A DNA stretch of 52,994 bases from an uncultured Rhodobiaceae bacterium (GCA_913051715.1 CAJXCG010000003.1:1-52994); one strand, 5' to 3'. Positions 1 through 7,617 are shown, counted from the stretch's first letter. Translations and numbers: made by a program. Notes: generated by a model from the letters alone, not told the origin.

Positions 1-137
1 CAGAAGCCCACAAAGCCGCCGTCACCGGCGACACCGTTGGCGACCCGTATAAGGATACGGCCGGCCCGGCGGTCAATCCGATGATTAAAATCACCAATAT
101 TGTGGCGCTTTTGATGCTGGCCGTTCTTGCCCATTAA
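1..137 (+). CDS. hppA: Membrane-bound proton-translocating pyrophosphatase, C-terminal fragment
   Basis: The window opens inside a gene whose last 44 codons are visible (first whole codon at base 3, TAA at 135-137). The peptide contains [18 protein letters not shown] followed by a final hydrophobic helix ending in MLAVLAH. This is the signature C-terminus of H+-translocating inorganic pyrophosphatases, which couple pyrophosphate hydrolysis to proton export across the inner membrane. The conserved GDP-KDT-GPA-NP run belongs to the last catalytic loop that holds Mg-pyrophosphate. Only the end is present, so the Na+/K+ dependence class cannot be judged. A strong hairpin terminator follows directly. 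Confidence 0.85.
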   Translation, partial: EAHKAAVTGDTVGDPYKDTAGPAVNPMIKITNIVALLMLAVLAH

Positions 138-154
138 AGCGTAACCGCGACAAA

Positions 155-192
155 GCCCCCGGCAGAGCACTCTGTCGGGGGTTTTTTGTTTT
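155..192 (+). terminator. Rho-independent terminator after hppA
   Basis: An inverted repeat pairs 156-167 (CCCCCGGCAGAG) with 170-181, with one G-U pair and a tight loop, and is followed by six T residues and further T-rich sequence. It lies 18 nt after the pyrophosphatase stop codon and also separates that gene from the convergent bamE, whose stop is at 206. Confidence 0.85.
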
Positions 193-205
193 TCGCATTT
201 TGAAA

Positions 206-700
206 TTAGAAGTCGGCTATGCCGCCGTCGCCGGATTCAAACCGACCCAGATTGCCAAAAATCTGCTGCAGGAACGTCAGTTCGCGCCCTTGCGTTTCGG
301 TGGTGCGCGCGATGATGGTCACAACATTGCCGTCCTCAAGCGTGTAAAATCCGAGGTCGCGAATTTTTTTGTCGGCGTCGAAAAATATCGCCAGCACGCG
401 CCGTTCCGTCTCGCGCGGGGCACGATAGGATTCGGTGACAAATTTGCTGCTAATGTAATAATACGCTCCGCCATTCAGCGTCGACACGGTCGACGGCGAC
501 CCCATCAGACCAATGATGTCGGCTTCGCTTGTTGTGCCGACTTTGAGTTCGGGCAGCAGACTTTCGTCAAACACATAACCGCGATTGTCGATAACGGGCG
601 CACACGCCAAAAGTCCTGCCAGTGTCAGGCCTATCGCTGCGCCACGCAGGGCGCTTTTGCGTTTGTTTGAGGGACGGGAAATGCTTTTCACCTGCTTCAT
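206..700 (-). CDS. bamE: Outer membrane protein assembly factor BamE
   Basis: A 164-residue lipoprotein of the SmpA/OmlA family. BamE is a small outer-membrane lipoprotein of the BAM complex that stabilises BamA-BamD while beta-barrel proteins are inserted. The basic N-terminus (SNKRKSALRG) is followed by a hydrophobic stretch ending in a lipobox (LAGLLAC, Cys33), so the mature protein should be lipidated on that Cys. The fold is recognisable from LKVGTTSEADIIGLMGSPS, then ggAYYYIS and the terminal strand containing RVLAIFFDADKKI. The length matches alphaproteobacterial members, which have a longer C-terminal tail than E. coli BamE. It diverges from the cytochrome bc1 chaperone gene; the 95-nt spacer must hold both promoters. 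Confidence 0.88.
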   Translation of the reverse strand: MKQVKSISRPSNKRKSALRGAAIGLTLAGLLACAPVIDNRGYVFDESLLPELKVGTTSEADIIGLMGSPSTVSTLNGGAYYYISSKFVTESYRAPRETERRVLAIFFDADKKIRDLGFYTLEDGNVVTIIARTTETQGRELTFLQQIFGNLGRFESGDGGIADF

Positions 701-795
701 TTTAACTCTCTTAGCCGCGAAACCGTATAAATGACCTAAACAATCGTATATGGTGTTGCAACTGAATTCTTATATCCTTGTCGGAGATAAAACCC

Positions 796-1362
796 ATGGG
801 CTTGCTGGATTTCTTGAAACCGCGCGAAAAGACAGCGGGCGTGCACGAAGCATATTTGTCGATCGTGAAGCAAGCGCGTCGGCCCGAACTTTATGCGCCC
901 GGCTGTGCGCCGGATAATTTCGACGGGCGCTTCGATATGATGGCGCTTCATGTGCATCTGGTTTTGCGCCGCTTGCGCGCATTGGGTATGGGGCGCTCGC
1001 AAATCGGGCAAGATCTTTTCGACATGTTTTTCAAAGATATGGATCAGGCCATGCGCGAGGCCGGGGTCGGCGATATGGGCGTCGGGAAAAAAGTGCAGAA
1101 AATGGTTGAGGCGTTTTACGGGCGCGCAACGGCGTATGACGGCGTTCTCGATGCACAAGGGGAGATAAGCGGCATATACGATATTCTGGCCCGCAATCTA
1201 TACCCAGAAACCGCGCCATCGCCGCAACAAGAAGCCGGCTTGAACGCCTTATCAGGCTACGCGCTGGCATTGGAGAAACATTTGGCAGATGTCCCGCTTG
1301 AGGACATTTTGAACGGTCACAGTTTTACCAAAGCGCCAAACCTGAAGGTGACGCATGGATGA
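796..1362 (+). CDS. Ubiquinol-cytochrome c chaperone family protein (CBP3-like)
   Basis: A 188-residue protein of the ubiquinol-cytochrome c chaperone family, related to mitochondrial Cbp3/UQCC1, which assists cytochrome b maturation in complex III. It begins with GLLDFLKPRE and carries the family core FDMMALHVHLVLRRL, then QDLFDMFFKDMDQAMREAGVGD and VGKKVQKMVEAFYGR. I chose ATG 796 over the in-frame TTG at 778 because GGAG (783-786) sits 9 nt upstream of it. The gene overlaps the next by 8 nt, which implies translational coupling with the DUF177 gene. The bamE side is divergent. The alphaproteobacterial position just before DUF177-plsX agrees with the call. Confidence 0.85.
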   Translation: MGLLDFLKPREKTAGVHEAYLSIVKQARRPELYAPGCAPDNFDGRFDMMALHVHLVLRRLRALGMGRSQIGQDLFDMFFKDMDQAMREAGVGDMGVGKKVQKMVEAFYGRATAYDGVLDAQGEISGIYDILARNLYPETAPSPQQEAGLNALSGYALALEKHLADVPLEDILNGHSFTKAPNLKVTHG

Positions 1363-1912
1363 TTGTGAACCGCGTTTTCGCGATGACATGACGCTCGATT
1401 ATGCCATCCGCGTTGAAGATGTCCCGCCAACGGGCCGCGAGGCACGCTTTGAACTGCCCGAACAAATACGCGCTGCCATGACCCGGAGGTTCGGGGTCAA
1501 TAATGTCGATGCCCTCAAAGTGGAAGCGCGTCTTGTCCCGCTGGACAAAGGCTGTCTGCACGTTACCGGCACCGTGCAGGGCCGTGTCGAACAAATTTGC
1601 GGTGTTACGCTTGAACCGATTTGGACGGACATATCGCAAAATTTTTCCGCCGAGTTTCAGCCTGAAAGCATGGTGGCGAAATTTGTCATTCCTGATGATG
1701 ATTTCGAGACCGACCCGCCGGAGGCATTGCAAGACGGTGCCGCCAATATTGGCGAACTTGCCATGCAGGTTTTTGCCATGGAAATACCGGCTTATCCGCG
1801 AAAAGAAGGCGTTGCGTTTGACGCTGGCGAGCTTGGCGGCGAAAAACCTGCCTCGCCCTTTTCGGTTTTGGTGGATTTTCACAAAACCGATGCCGACAAT
1901 GATGGCACTTGA
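1355..1912 (+). CDS. YceD/DUF177 family protein
   Basis: A 185-residue DUF177 (YceD) protein. E. coli YceD is needed for normal 23S rRNA accumulation and is usually encoded beside rpmF and plsX; the plant homologue also acts on 23S rRNA. The N-terminal half shows the family pattern GCLHVTGTVQGRVEQICGV, where the conserved Cys sits in the GxVxxxCxVTLEP motif. The acidic segment DDDFETDPPEAL is followed by hydrophobic FAMEIPAYPRKEG, as in alphaproteobacterial members. No rpmF lies between it and plsX, which is usual for this class. It starts inside the end of the preceding chaperone gene (8-nt overlap). Confidence 0.85.
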   Translation: MDDCEPRFRDDMTLDYAIRVEDVPPTGREARFELPEQIRAAMTRRFGVNNVDALKVEARLVPLDKGCLHVTGTVQGRVEQICGVTLEPIWTDISQNFSAEFQPESMVAKFVIPDDDFETDPPEALQDGAANIGELAMQVFAMEIPAYPRKEGVAFDAGELGGEKPASPFSVLVDFHKTDADNDGT

Positions 1913-1974
1913 TATTCGTGGCGAACTGTCGCATCCATTACCGAGTTTGGATCTAACATTTGGTTAGAGGGAAT

Positions 1975-3018
1975 ATGACCGACCCCGTTATCTCTGTTGA
2001 CGTTATGGGCGGTGACCACGGCCCCGAAATTATAGTGGACGGGATTGACACCGCGCTCGCGCAGCGTGCTGGCGCACGGTTTCTTCTGTTCGGTGACGAG
2101 CAAATCGTCCGGCCCGCGCTGGCGCGCAAGCCCCGTGTTGAAAGCGCCAGCACATTGGTTCACTGCGAAATGTCTGTCGCCATGGACGCCAAGCCCAGCG
2201 TTGCTCTGCGGCAGGGGCGGAAGGTCAGCAGTATGTGGCAGGCCATTGAAGCGGTTAAATCCGGCGCGGCACAAGCGTGTATTTCGGCCGGCAATACCGG
2301 CGCTTTAATGGCGATGTCCAAGGTTGTTCTCCGCACCTTGCCGGGGATCGAACGCCCCGCCATTGTGGCTGTTTGGCCGACCGTCAGAGGGCGCAGTGTG
2401 GTGCTGGACGTTGGCGCGACGATAGGTGGGCCAGCCTCGCAATATGCCCAATTTGCGGTCATGGGGGCGGCGTATGTACGCACGATTTTTGGAAACCCCG
2501 ACCCGACCATTGGACTGTTGAATATTGGTGTTGAAGATGTGAAGGGCACTGACAGCGTGCGCGAGGCGGCTGAGTTATTGTCGCGCTCAGAGTTGAATTT
2601 TACCGGATTTATTGAAGGCGACGGCATCGGGCGCGGCGACGCTGATGTCATTGTCACGGATGGCTTTACGGGTAATATCGCGCTCAAAACAGCCGAAGGC
2701 ACCGCCCGTCAAATTGCCGAATATTTACGCCAAGCGATATCGGGCTCATTTTTTTCCAGGCTTGGCTATGTTTTTGCGCGTCCCGCCTTTCAAAGTTTGC
2801 GCCAGCGCATGGATCCCAATGCCGCCAATGGGGGCATGTTTCTGGGCCTCAACGGTATTGTTGTAAAAAGCCATGGCGGGGCCGATGCCAGCGGTTTTGC
2901 GTCTGCCGTCAATTTGGCGGTTGATGTGGCGAATGCCGATATCTCCCAAACCATTGCGGCTGATATTGAGAAAATGCAAGTATTACTTGATGATGCTTGG
3001 GCTCAAACACTGGACTAA
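1975..3018 (+). CDS. plsX: Phosphate acyltransferase PlsX
   Basis: A 347-residue PlsX, which makes acyl-phosphate from acyl-ACP, the acyl donor for PlsY in glycerol-3-phosphate acylation. The diagnostic N-terminus VDVMGGDHGP is present, with SAGNTGALMAMSK, the paired IGLLNIGVEDVKGT segment and VTDGFTGNIALKTAEG. The length is typical. The start is ATG 1975, behind AGAGGG (1966-1971), rather than the in-frame TTG at 1960. fabH begins 3 nt after its stop, so the two genes are almost certainly cotranscribed and link fatty-acid initiation with phospholipid synthesis. Confidence 0.96.
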   Translation: MTDPVISVDVMGGDHGPEIIVDGIDTALAQRAGARFLLFGDEQIVRPALARKPRVESASTLVHCEMSVAMDAKPSVALRQGRKVSSMWQAIEAVKSGAAQACISAGNTGALMAMSKVVLRTLPGIERPAIVAVWPTVRGRSVVLDVGATIGGPASQYAQFAVMGAAYVRTIFGNPDPTIGLLNIGVEDVKGTDSVREAAELLSRSELNFTGFIEGDGIGRGDADVIVTDGFTGNIALKTAEGTARQIAEYLRQAISGSFFSRLGYVFARPAFQSLRQRMDPNAANGGMFLGLNGIVVKSHGGADASGFASAVNLAVDVANADISQTIAADIEKMQVLLDDAWAQTLD

Positions 3019-3021
3019 AAA

Positions 3022-3993
3022 ATGACAAGAAAAGCACAGGTTAAGGGTGTTGGTGGATATGTTCCTGAAAAGGTTCTGACAAATGACGACCTCAGTAAGA
3101 TTATGGATACCAGCGATGAATGGATTGTGTCGCGCTCGGGTATTCACCAACGCCATCAGGCAGATGTTGGCGTAAATTCGTCTGACCTTGGCGTTGCGGC
3201 GGCGAAAAAAGCGCTGGCGCATGCGGGTATGAGCATTGCCGATATTGATTTGATTATCGTTGCCACTTCGACACCCGATGCCGCGTTTCCGGCAACGGCG
3301 GCTTATGTGCAGCACAAGCTTGGCTCATCGCATGGCGCAGCGTTTGATGTTCAGGCGGCGTGTGCGGGGTTCGTCTATGGTCTGAGCCTTGCCACCGCAA
3401 TGATCGAAAGCGGGCAAACCAATCAGGCATTGGTGATCGGTGCTGAGGTGATGACGCGCCTGCTCGACTGGCAAGACCGCAGCACGGCGGTGCTGTTTGG
3501 CGATGGCGCCGGTGCTATTATTCTGGGTGCCGCAGATGTTGCCCCCGACGCGCCGCAGGTGATTAAAAATTATATTCGCTCCGAAGGTGCGTTTGCGGAT
3601 CTGCTATATGCAACGGGCGGCGCCACCGCGACCTCCACAGATTCCAAAATTCACATGCAAGGCCGCGAAGTTTACCGCCATGCGGTGACGAATATTGCCG
3701 AAGCCGTGTGTACGCTGCTTGATATGGCTGAGCTTGATGTGAGCGAGATTGACTGGTTTGTGCCGCATCAGGCCAACAGACGTATAATTGACGGCGTGGC
3801 GCGTAAAATCGGTTTGCCGCCCGAAAAAACTATTTTGACGGTTGACCACCACGCCAATACGTCTGCCGCCTCCATTCCGCTGGCCCTCAGCGAGGCGGTG
3901 CAAAATGGTCAAATCAAGCCCGGCGATTTGGTCATGACAGAGGCCATGGGCGGGGGATTGAGCTGGGGGGCAAATTTAATTCGGTGGTCATAG
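3022..3993 (+). CDS. fabH: Beta-ketoacyl-ACP synthase III
   Basis: A 323-residue FabH that condenses acetyl-CoA with malonyl-ACP to start type II fatty-acid synthesis. The catalytic triad is complete: Cys114 in QAACAGF, His249 in VPHQANRRI and Asn279 in HHANTSAAS. Also present are the N-terminal DEWIVSRSGI motif, LFGDGAGA and the C-terminal GGGLSWGA. The gene follows plsX by 3 nt. After its stop there is a 75-nt spacer carrying a plausible promoter for ihfA, so the operon may be partly split there. Confidence 0.96.
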   Translation: MTRKAQVKGVGGYVPEKVLTNDDLSKIMDTSDEWIVSRSGIHQRHQADVGVNSSDLGVAAAKKALAHAGMSIADIDLIIVATSTPDAAFPATAAYVQHKLGSSHGAAFDVQAACAGFVYGLSLATAMIESGQTNQALVIGAEVMTRLLDWQDRSTAVLFGDGAGAIILGAADVAPDAPQVIKNYIRSEGAFADLLYATGGATATSTDSKIHMQGREVYRHAVTNIAEAVCTLLDMAELDVSEIDWFVPHQANRRIIDGVARKIGLPPEKTILTVDHHANTSAASIPLALSEAVQNGQIKPGDLVMTEAMGGGLSWGANLIRWS

Positions 3994-4016
3994 AGCAAAA
4001 AACAGCCACTATTCGC

Positions 4017-4047
4017 TTGCACTAAATTATCTCTATGTGGTTATATT
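4017..4047 (+). promoter_or_regulatory. Putative sigma70-type promoter for ihfA
   Basis: TTGCAC (4017-4022) lies 18 nt upstream of TTATAT (4041-4046), just before ihfA. The start of transcription would fall near 4053, leaving a leader of about 15 nt. The spacing is good but the call rests on sequence only. Confidence 0.4.
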
Positions 4048-4068
4048 TTGGAGATAAATGAGGGCAAG

Positions 4069-4377
4069 ATGACTGGTAAAACGGTAACGCGCGCAGATCT
4101 CAGTGAAGCGGTTTATAATGAGATTGGCTTGTCGCGGAGCGAATCCACACAGATCGTAGAAAGCGTAATTTCCGAAATTTCCGATGCGCTGGTGCGCGGC
4201 GAGGCCGTGAAACTGTCTTCATTCGGTTCGTTTATGGTGCGTCACAAAAATGGTCGCGTTGGACGTAACCCGAAAACCGGAGAGGAAGTGCCGATCGACC
4301 CGCGCCGCGTGCTTTCGTTTCGTGCCAGCCATGTGCTGAAATCAAAAATCAATAAAATGGCAGGCCTGTCTGACTGA
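4069..4377 (+). CDS. ihfA: Integration host factor subunit alpha
   Basis: A 102-residue member of the IHF/HU DNA-bending family. The order [35 protein letters not shown] and RRVLSFRAS matches IHF-alpha rather than HU. The beta-arm proline region ([15 protein letters not shown]) is intact. I start at ATG 4069 behind GAGGG; the in-frame TTG at 4048 lies inside the putative -10 element. IHF bends DNA sharply and acts in recombination, replication and transcription. The position between fabH and a MerR-type gene is the standard alphaproteobacterial arrangement. Confidence 0.93.
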   Translation: MTGKTVTRADLSEAVYNEIGLSRSESTQIVESVISEISDALVRGEAVKLSSFGSFMVRHKNGRVGRNPKTGEEVPIDPRRVLSFRASHVLKSKINKMAGLSD

Positions 4378-4400
4378 TATAATGCGTGGTCAGGTTTCAA

Positions 4401-4796
4401 ATGTCTGAAGAAAAATCAGAAACCGCTTACCGCAGCATCAGTGAAGTTGCCGGTTCATTGAATGTGGAAACACATGTCTTACGGTTTTGGGAAACCAAAT
4501 TCGACATCATACAGCCTTTGAAGCGCGCCGCGGGGCGGCGTTTTTATCGTCCCGAAGACGTGCAGCTCATTGCCGGTATTCAATGCCTTTTGCACGAAGA
4601 TGGATTGACGATAAAAGGTGTGCAAAAAATTATCCGTGACCATGGGGCTGATTATGTGCGCGCGCGCGCTGAAGGGGCTGATGCCATGCCGGGCGAGGGG
4701 GCCGGGCTAACAAAGCCGCAGCGCGATCAACTGACCAGCGCCCGCGACCAGCTCGGTGAGATTCGGCGTCGTCTGCTGGGCGAAAATGCGGGCTAA
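4401..4796 (+). CDS. MerR family transcriptional regulator (HTH only)
   Basis: A 131-residue protein with a MerR winged helix at about residues 10-80: [22 protein letters not shown], then the [10 protein letters not shown] wing and a helix ending in [12 protein letters not shown]. No cysteine-rich or ligand-binding effector domain follows, only a short charged tail, so it is a small orphan MerR. ATG 4401 (with AGG upstream) is preferred to the GTG at 4386. It sits 23 nt after ihfA, as in many alphaproteobacteria, and its target is unknown. It is the only dedicated transcriptional regulator I can see in the window. Confidence 0.85.
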   Translation: MSEEKSETAYRSISEVAGSLNVETHVLRFWETKFDIIQPLKRAAGRRFYRPEDVQLIAGIQCLLHEDGLTIKGVQKIIRDHGADYVRARAEGADAMPGEGAGLTKPQRDQLTSARDQLGEIRRRLLGENAG

Positions 4797-4804
4797 AGGC
4801 CAGC

Positions 4805-4833
4805 TTGCCAATACAACTGAAACCGCCTAAAAC
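4805..4833 (+). promoter_or_regulatory. Putative promoter of tRNA-Pro(GGG)
   Basis: TTGCCA (4805-4810), a 17-nt spacer and TAAAAC (4828-4833) precede the tRNA by about 10 nt. The spacing equals that seen before the other two tRNA genes in the window, although the -10 element is weak. Confidence 0.4.
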
Positions 4834-4842
4834 CGACAACGT

Positions 4843-4919
4843 CGGAGCGTAGCGCAGCCCGGTAGCGCACTTGTCTGGGGGACAAGGGGTCGTGGGTTCG
4901 AATCCCGCCGCTCCGACCA
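4843..4919 (+). tRNA. tRNA-Pro (anticodon GGG)
   Basis: A 77-nt cloverleaf with acceptor stem CGGAGCG/CGCTCCG, anticodon stem CTTGT/ACAAG and loop CTGGGGG giving anticodon GGG. The T arm is GTGGGTTCGAATCCCGC. Discriminator A is followed by a genomically encoded CCA (4917-4919). Confidence 0.95.
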
Positions 4920-4990
4920 TTTCGGCCTATGTGGGTGCTTGCAAATTGCCCGTGGAATGATAGTGTCGCGCGCAATGAAAGGAAATTTTC

Positions 4991-5071
4991 ATGACTTCGA
5001 TTCTGCCCATCGTTATTTTTGTCGTTGCCATTATTGCGCTGAACATCATTCAGTTCGGACGTCCCGACTAG
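4991..5071 (+). CDS. Predicted 26-residue single-span membrane peptide
   Basis: A very short frame, ATG 4991 to TAG 5069-5071, preceded by AAAGGAAA (a ribosome site about 8 nt upstream). It encodes MTSILPIVIFVVAIIALN followed by IIQFGRPD: a short polar N-terminus, one hydrophobic helix of about 18 residues and a polar tail ending Arg-Pro-Asp. Composition and the clear ribosome-binding site argue for a real small membrane protein. It lies between tRNA-Pro and the convergent DUF2842 gene. I do not recognise a family, and function is unknown; small helices like this often modify a larger membrane complex, which here is only a guess. Confidence 0.55.
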   Translation: MTSILPIVIFVVAIIALNIIQFGRPD

Positions 5072-5074
5072 GCG

Positions 5075-5299
5075 TTAATCCGGGCGCTGCATCCACCAGA
5101 TGATCAGCGCCGCCGGCGGTGTCCATGCCAGCCCCGTAATCAGATAGAAGAAAAACTCCGCTGCCCCCTCCTGCGGCACGCGCCCGCTGACAGCGATTGT
5201 CATGACGATCAGCGCATAAACAAACAGCAATAGCAGCAGCGCGATCAGGCCGATCAACTTGCGTACACGCATGGGGAAAAAAGGTTTGCCGCGTTCCAT
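5075..5299 (-). CDS. DUF2842 domain membrane protein
   Basis: A small alphaproteobacterial membrane protein of unknown function. The DUF2842 pattern is clear: RVRKLIGLIALLLLLFVYAL, a short loop (SGRVPQE), then FFFYLITGLAWTPPAALIIWWM and RPD at the end, i.e. two membrane helices. The start is uncertain: Met at 5299 gives 74 residues, Met at 5272 gives 65; neither has a convincing ribosome site, and the open frame continues to 5389. The family commonly lies beside heme A synthase in alphaproteobacteria, as here, where COX15 is divergent. Confidence 0.75.
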   Translation of the reverse strand: MERGKPFFPMRVRKLIGLIALLLLLFVYALIVMTIAVSGRVPQEGAAEFFFYLITGLAWTPPAALIIWWMQRPD

Positions 5300-5412
5300 G
5301 GCGTGTATATAGGCGGTTTTGTCAGCTGAGGCGAGGGATATTGCCGACAAACTGGCGCACGCGCACGCGCCGTTTGGTCGCGCCCGCAAGCGCTATCGCA
5401 AGTCGCGGCGCG

Positions 5413-5428
5413 GCGCTATATATAGCGC
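5413..5428. repeat. Perfect 16-bp palindrome abutting the COX15 start codon
   Basis: GCGCTATA is followed directly by its reverse complement TATAGCGC, ending at the base before ATG 5429. It replaces the place where a ribosome-binding site would be. It could be an operator, or the TATATA could serve as a -10 element for a very short or leaderless message. Confidence 0.6.
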
Positions 5429-6481
5429 ATGGATAGTACCTCGTTTCCTGCGGCGCATCGGCGCCAACTGGCTTATTGGTTGTTTAGCGTTGCTGGCTTT
5501 GTTGTCATGATGGTGCTGGTGGGCGGGCTGACCCGGCTGACCGATAGCGGGCTTTCGATTACCGAATGGCAACCTATTTCCGGCGCCCTGCCGCCCCTAA
5601 GCGCCGTCGACTGGGAGATCGCCTTCGCAAAATACCGCGAGATCCCGGAATATCAGCTCATAAATGCCGGCATGAGCCTTGAGGCGTTCAAGGTGATTTA
5701 TTGGTGGGAATGGGGTCACCGCCAGTTGGGGCGTGTGGTCGGGCTGGTGTTTTTCCTGCCATTTGTCGTTTTTCTGTTGCAGCGCAAAATTCCCAAACGC
5801 GCGCTTGGCCCGCTTCTGGCTCTGTTTGCGCTGGGAGGTCTGCAAGGGTTTATGGGCTGGTACATGGTTCAAAGCGGACTTTCCGATCGGGTCGATGTCA
5901 GCCAGTATCGCCTTGCCATGCACCTTGGGCTGGCCCTGATCATCTTTTCGTGCTGCTTGTGGATGGCGCTGCATTTTTGGCGCGCTGCGCCGCTGCCGGC
6001 GGTTTCGGGGCCGGGGGTCGCGCTGAGTGGGGCTATTGCTGTTTTGGTGCTGGTTCAATCTCTGTTGGGCGCGTTGGTTGCCGGGCTTGATGCGGGCACC
6101 ACCTATATTGACTGGCCGTTTATGGATGGCGATATCATCCCTACAGGTCTGTTTGCCATGTCGCCCGCCGTCAGCAATTTGTTTGAAAGCCATCTGACCG
6201 TGCAATTCAATCACCGTCTGGTGGCTTATTTTCTGACGGGTGCGGTGATCTGGCATCTCTATCGGCTCACGCGCGCGCAAGCATCAAAGCCTGTTTTGGT
6301 GTCCGCTGCTCTGCTGGTTGCCGCCGTGCTGGGGCAGGGCGTGTTGGGCATTGTAACGCTTATGAATGCTGTGCCGCTGCCGCTGGGTGCGGCGCACCAA
6401 CTGGGCGCTGTGCTTGTATTGGGATTGGCCATCACGCATTTACATTATATGCGGTTTCCCAAGATGGTTACGCCGAGGTAA
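5429..6481 (+). CDS. ctaA: Heme A synthase (COX15/CtaA family)
   Basis: A 350-residue inner-membrane protein of about eight helices that oxidises the C8 methyl of heme O to make heme A for aa3-type oxidases. Heme-ligand histidines are visible in both halves: His97 in WEWGHRQLGR, His165 in AMHLGLAL, His262 in FNHRLVAY and His323 in AAHQLGAV. The N-terminal LVGGLTRLTDSGLSI and the internal IDWPFMDGDIIP are diagnostic of the alphaproteobacterial/mitochondrial type. No Shine-Dalgarno precedes the ATG; a perfect palindrome occupies that position. No other oxidase genes are in the window. Confidence 0.94.
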   Translation: MDSTSFPAAHRRQLAYWLFSVAGFVVMMVLVGGLTRLTDSGLSITEWQPISGALPPLSAVDWEIAFAKYREIPEYQLINAGMSLEAFKVIYWWEWGHRQLGRVVGLVFFLPFVVFLLQRKIPKRALGPLLALFALGGLQGFMGWYMVQSGLSDRVDVSQYRLAMHLGLALIIFSCCLWMALHFWRAAPLPAVSGPGVALSGAIAVLVLVQSLLGALVAGLDAGTTYIDWPFMDGDIIPTGLFAMSPAVSNLFESHLTVQFNHRLVAYFLTGAVIWHLYRLTRAQASKPVLVSAALLVAAVLGQGVLGIVTLMNAVPLPLGAAHQLGAVLVLGLAITHLHYMRFPKMVTPR

Positions 6482-6538
6482 TTATTTACCTAATTTATAA
6501 GCTGCTGTTTTAATTCGGTAAATTTAACCTGTTTTTCA

Positions 6539-6567
6539 TTGCAATCTGGGCGTCGTTTGGATACAAA
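6539..6567 (+). promoter_or_regulatory. Putative promoter of rplM-rpsI
   Basis: TTGCAA (6539-6544), a 17-nt spacer and TACAAA (6562-6567) lie 42 nt before the L13 start codon. The predicted leader of about 35 nt includes a GC-rich CGCGCGCTAGGCGC segment. This is the best promoter candidate in the 127-nt gap. Confidence 0.55.
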
Positions 6568-6608
6568 CTGCCCTATCGCGCGCTAGGCGCATGAAACGGG
6601 GTTAAAAC

Positions 6609-7070
6609 ATGAAAACCTTTTCAGCAAAACCGTCAGATATCGACAAAAAATGGGTGTTGATTGACGCGGAAAATATGGTTGTTGGCCGTCTTGCGGCGGT
6701 GATTGCAACGCGGCTGCGGGGCAAGCATTTGCCGAGCTATACGCCGCACATGGATTGTGGCGACAATGTTATCGTGATTAACGCCGATAAGGTTGTGTTT
6801 ACGGGCAATAAGCGGTCGGACAAAACCTATTATCGCCACACCGGCTATCCGGGTGGCATTAAGGAAACGACACCGGAAAAACTGCTGGAAGGGCAGTTTC
6901 CTGAGCGCGTTTTGGAGCTTGCCGTCAAACGCATGCTGCCGCGCGGGCCGCTGGGTCGCCAGCAATTATCCAATATGCGCGTCTATGCTGGCGCTGAACA
7001 TCCGCACGCGGCACAAGCCCCTGAGGCGCTTGATGTTGCGGCGATGAACGCCAAGAATGTGAGGGGCTGA
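6609..7070 (+). CDS. rplM: 50S ribosomal protein L13
   Basis: A 153-residue L13 (uL13), an early assembly protein of the large subunit. Family marks include [50 protein letters not shown] and [18 protein letters not shown]. The start is ATG 6609 behind GGGGTTAAAAC. rpsI begins 2 nt after its stop, the usual rplM-rpsI operon. Confidence 0.97.
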   Translation: MKTFSAKPSDIDKKWVLIDAENMVVGRLAAVIATRLRGKHLPSYTPHMDCGDNVIVINADKVVFTGNKRSDKTYYRHTGYPGGIKETTPEKLLEGQFPERVLELAVKRMLPRGPLGRQQLSNMRVYAGAEHPHAAQAPEALDVAAMNAKNVRG

Positions 7071-7072
7071 AC

Positions 7073-7532
7073 ATGTCTGAGACAAGTCTGGAAAATCTGG
7101 ATACGGCATTGGCCGATGAAGGTGTTGTGGTTGAACCGACTGCACCGGCGGAACCGCAAATCGACGCGCAAGGGCGCGCCTATGCCACGGGCAAACGCAA
7201 AAACGCGATTGCGCGGGTGTGGATCAAGCCGGGCAGCGGCGTTATCACCGTCAATGGCAGCGAAGAGACCAAATATTTTGCGCGGCCTGTTTTGCGGATG
7301 ATCGTGCGTCAGCCCTTGGTGGCTGCGGCACGCCCCGGTGAGTGGCGGCGGCCTGTCAGGCCAGGCCGGTGCTGTGCGCCATGGTCTTTCCAAGGCGCTG
7401 ACCTATTACGAGCCAGCCTTGCGCGGCACGCTGAAATCGGGCGGGTTCTTGACGCGCGATAGCCGTGTCGTGGAGCGAAAAAAATATGGTCGCGCGAAAG
7501 CCCGCCGCAGCTTCCAGTTCTCGAAACGCTAG
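7073..7532 (+). pseudogene. rpsI: 30S ribosomal protein S9, reading frame disrupted
   Basis: Two frames together encode S9 (uS9). Frame A (from ATG 7073) gives an acidic N-terminal extension, then [20 protein letters not shown] and [21 protein letters not shown]. Frame B resumes with [27 protein letters not shown] and the normal SKR C-terminus, stopping at 7530-7532. Alphaproteobacterial S9 proteins have about 15 residues between the QP and V(S/T)GGG marks; here only 22 nt remain, so about 23 nt (the GQxD segment) seem missing around 7340. If followed literally, frame A reads on to 7462 with a nonsense tail. S9 is encoded once per genome and its tail contacts P-site tRNA, so a sequence error or assembly collapse is more likely than true loss. 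Confidence 0.85.
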
Positions 7533-7554
7533 CCTCTGTGCCTTTTCGGAAAAG

Positions 7555-7581
7555 AAAAAGGGGCTTTTCAGCCCCTTTTTT
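7555..7581 (+). terminator. Rho-independent terminator after rpsI
   Basis: A perfect stem pairs 7555-7565 (AAAAAGGGGCT) with 7570-7580 around a TTTC loop, and the 3' arm ends in a run of six T. It closes the rplM-rpsI operon 23 nt after the S9 stop codon. Confidence 0.88.
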
Positions 7582-7617
7582 GTTATTAATGACCAGTTTG
7601 ATTCATGGGAGAACAAG

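Noticed and set aside
200-670. A 156-codon open frame opposite bamE
   Set aside because: bamE has a lipobox and family motifs; the opposing frame has none and lacks a ribosome site.
4069-4377. Call of HU instead of IHF-alpha
   Set aside because: [11 protein letters not shown] and KLSSFGSF with the fabH-ihfA-merR context match the IHF-alpha branch.
7338-7532. A separate small gene downstream of a short S9-like gene
   Set aside because: The two pieces together reproduce a single S9 with normal ends, so a disrupted rpsI is the better reading.
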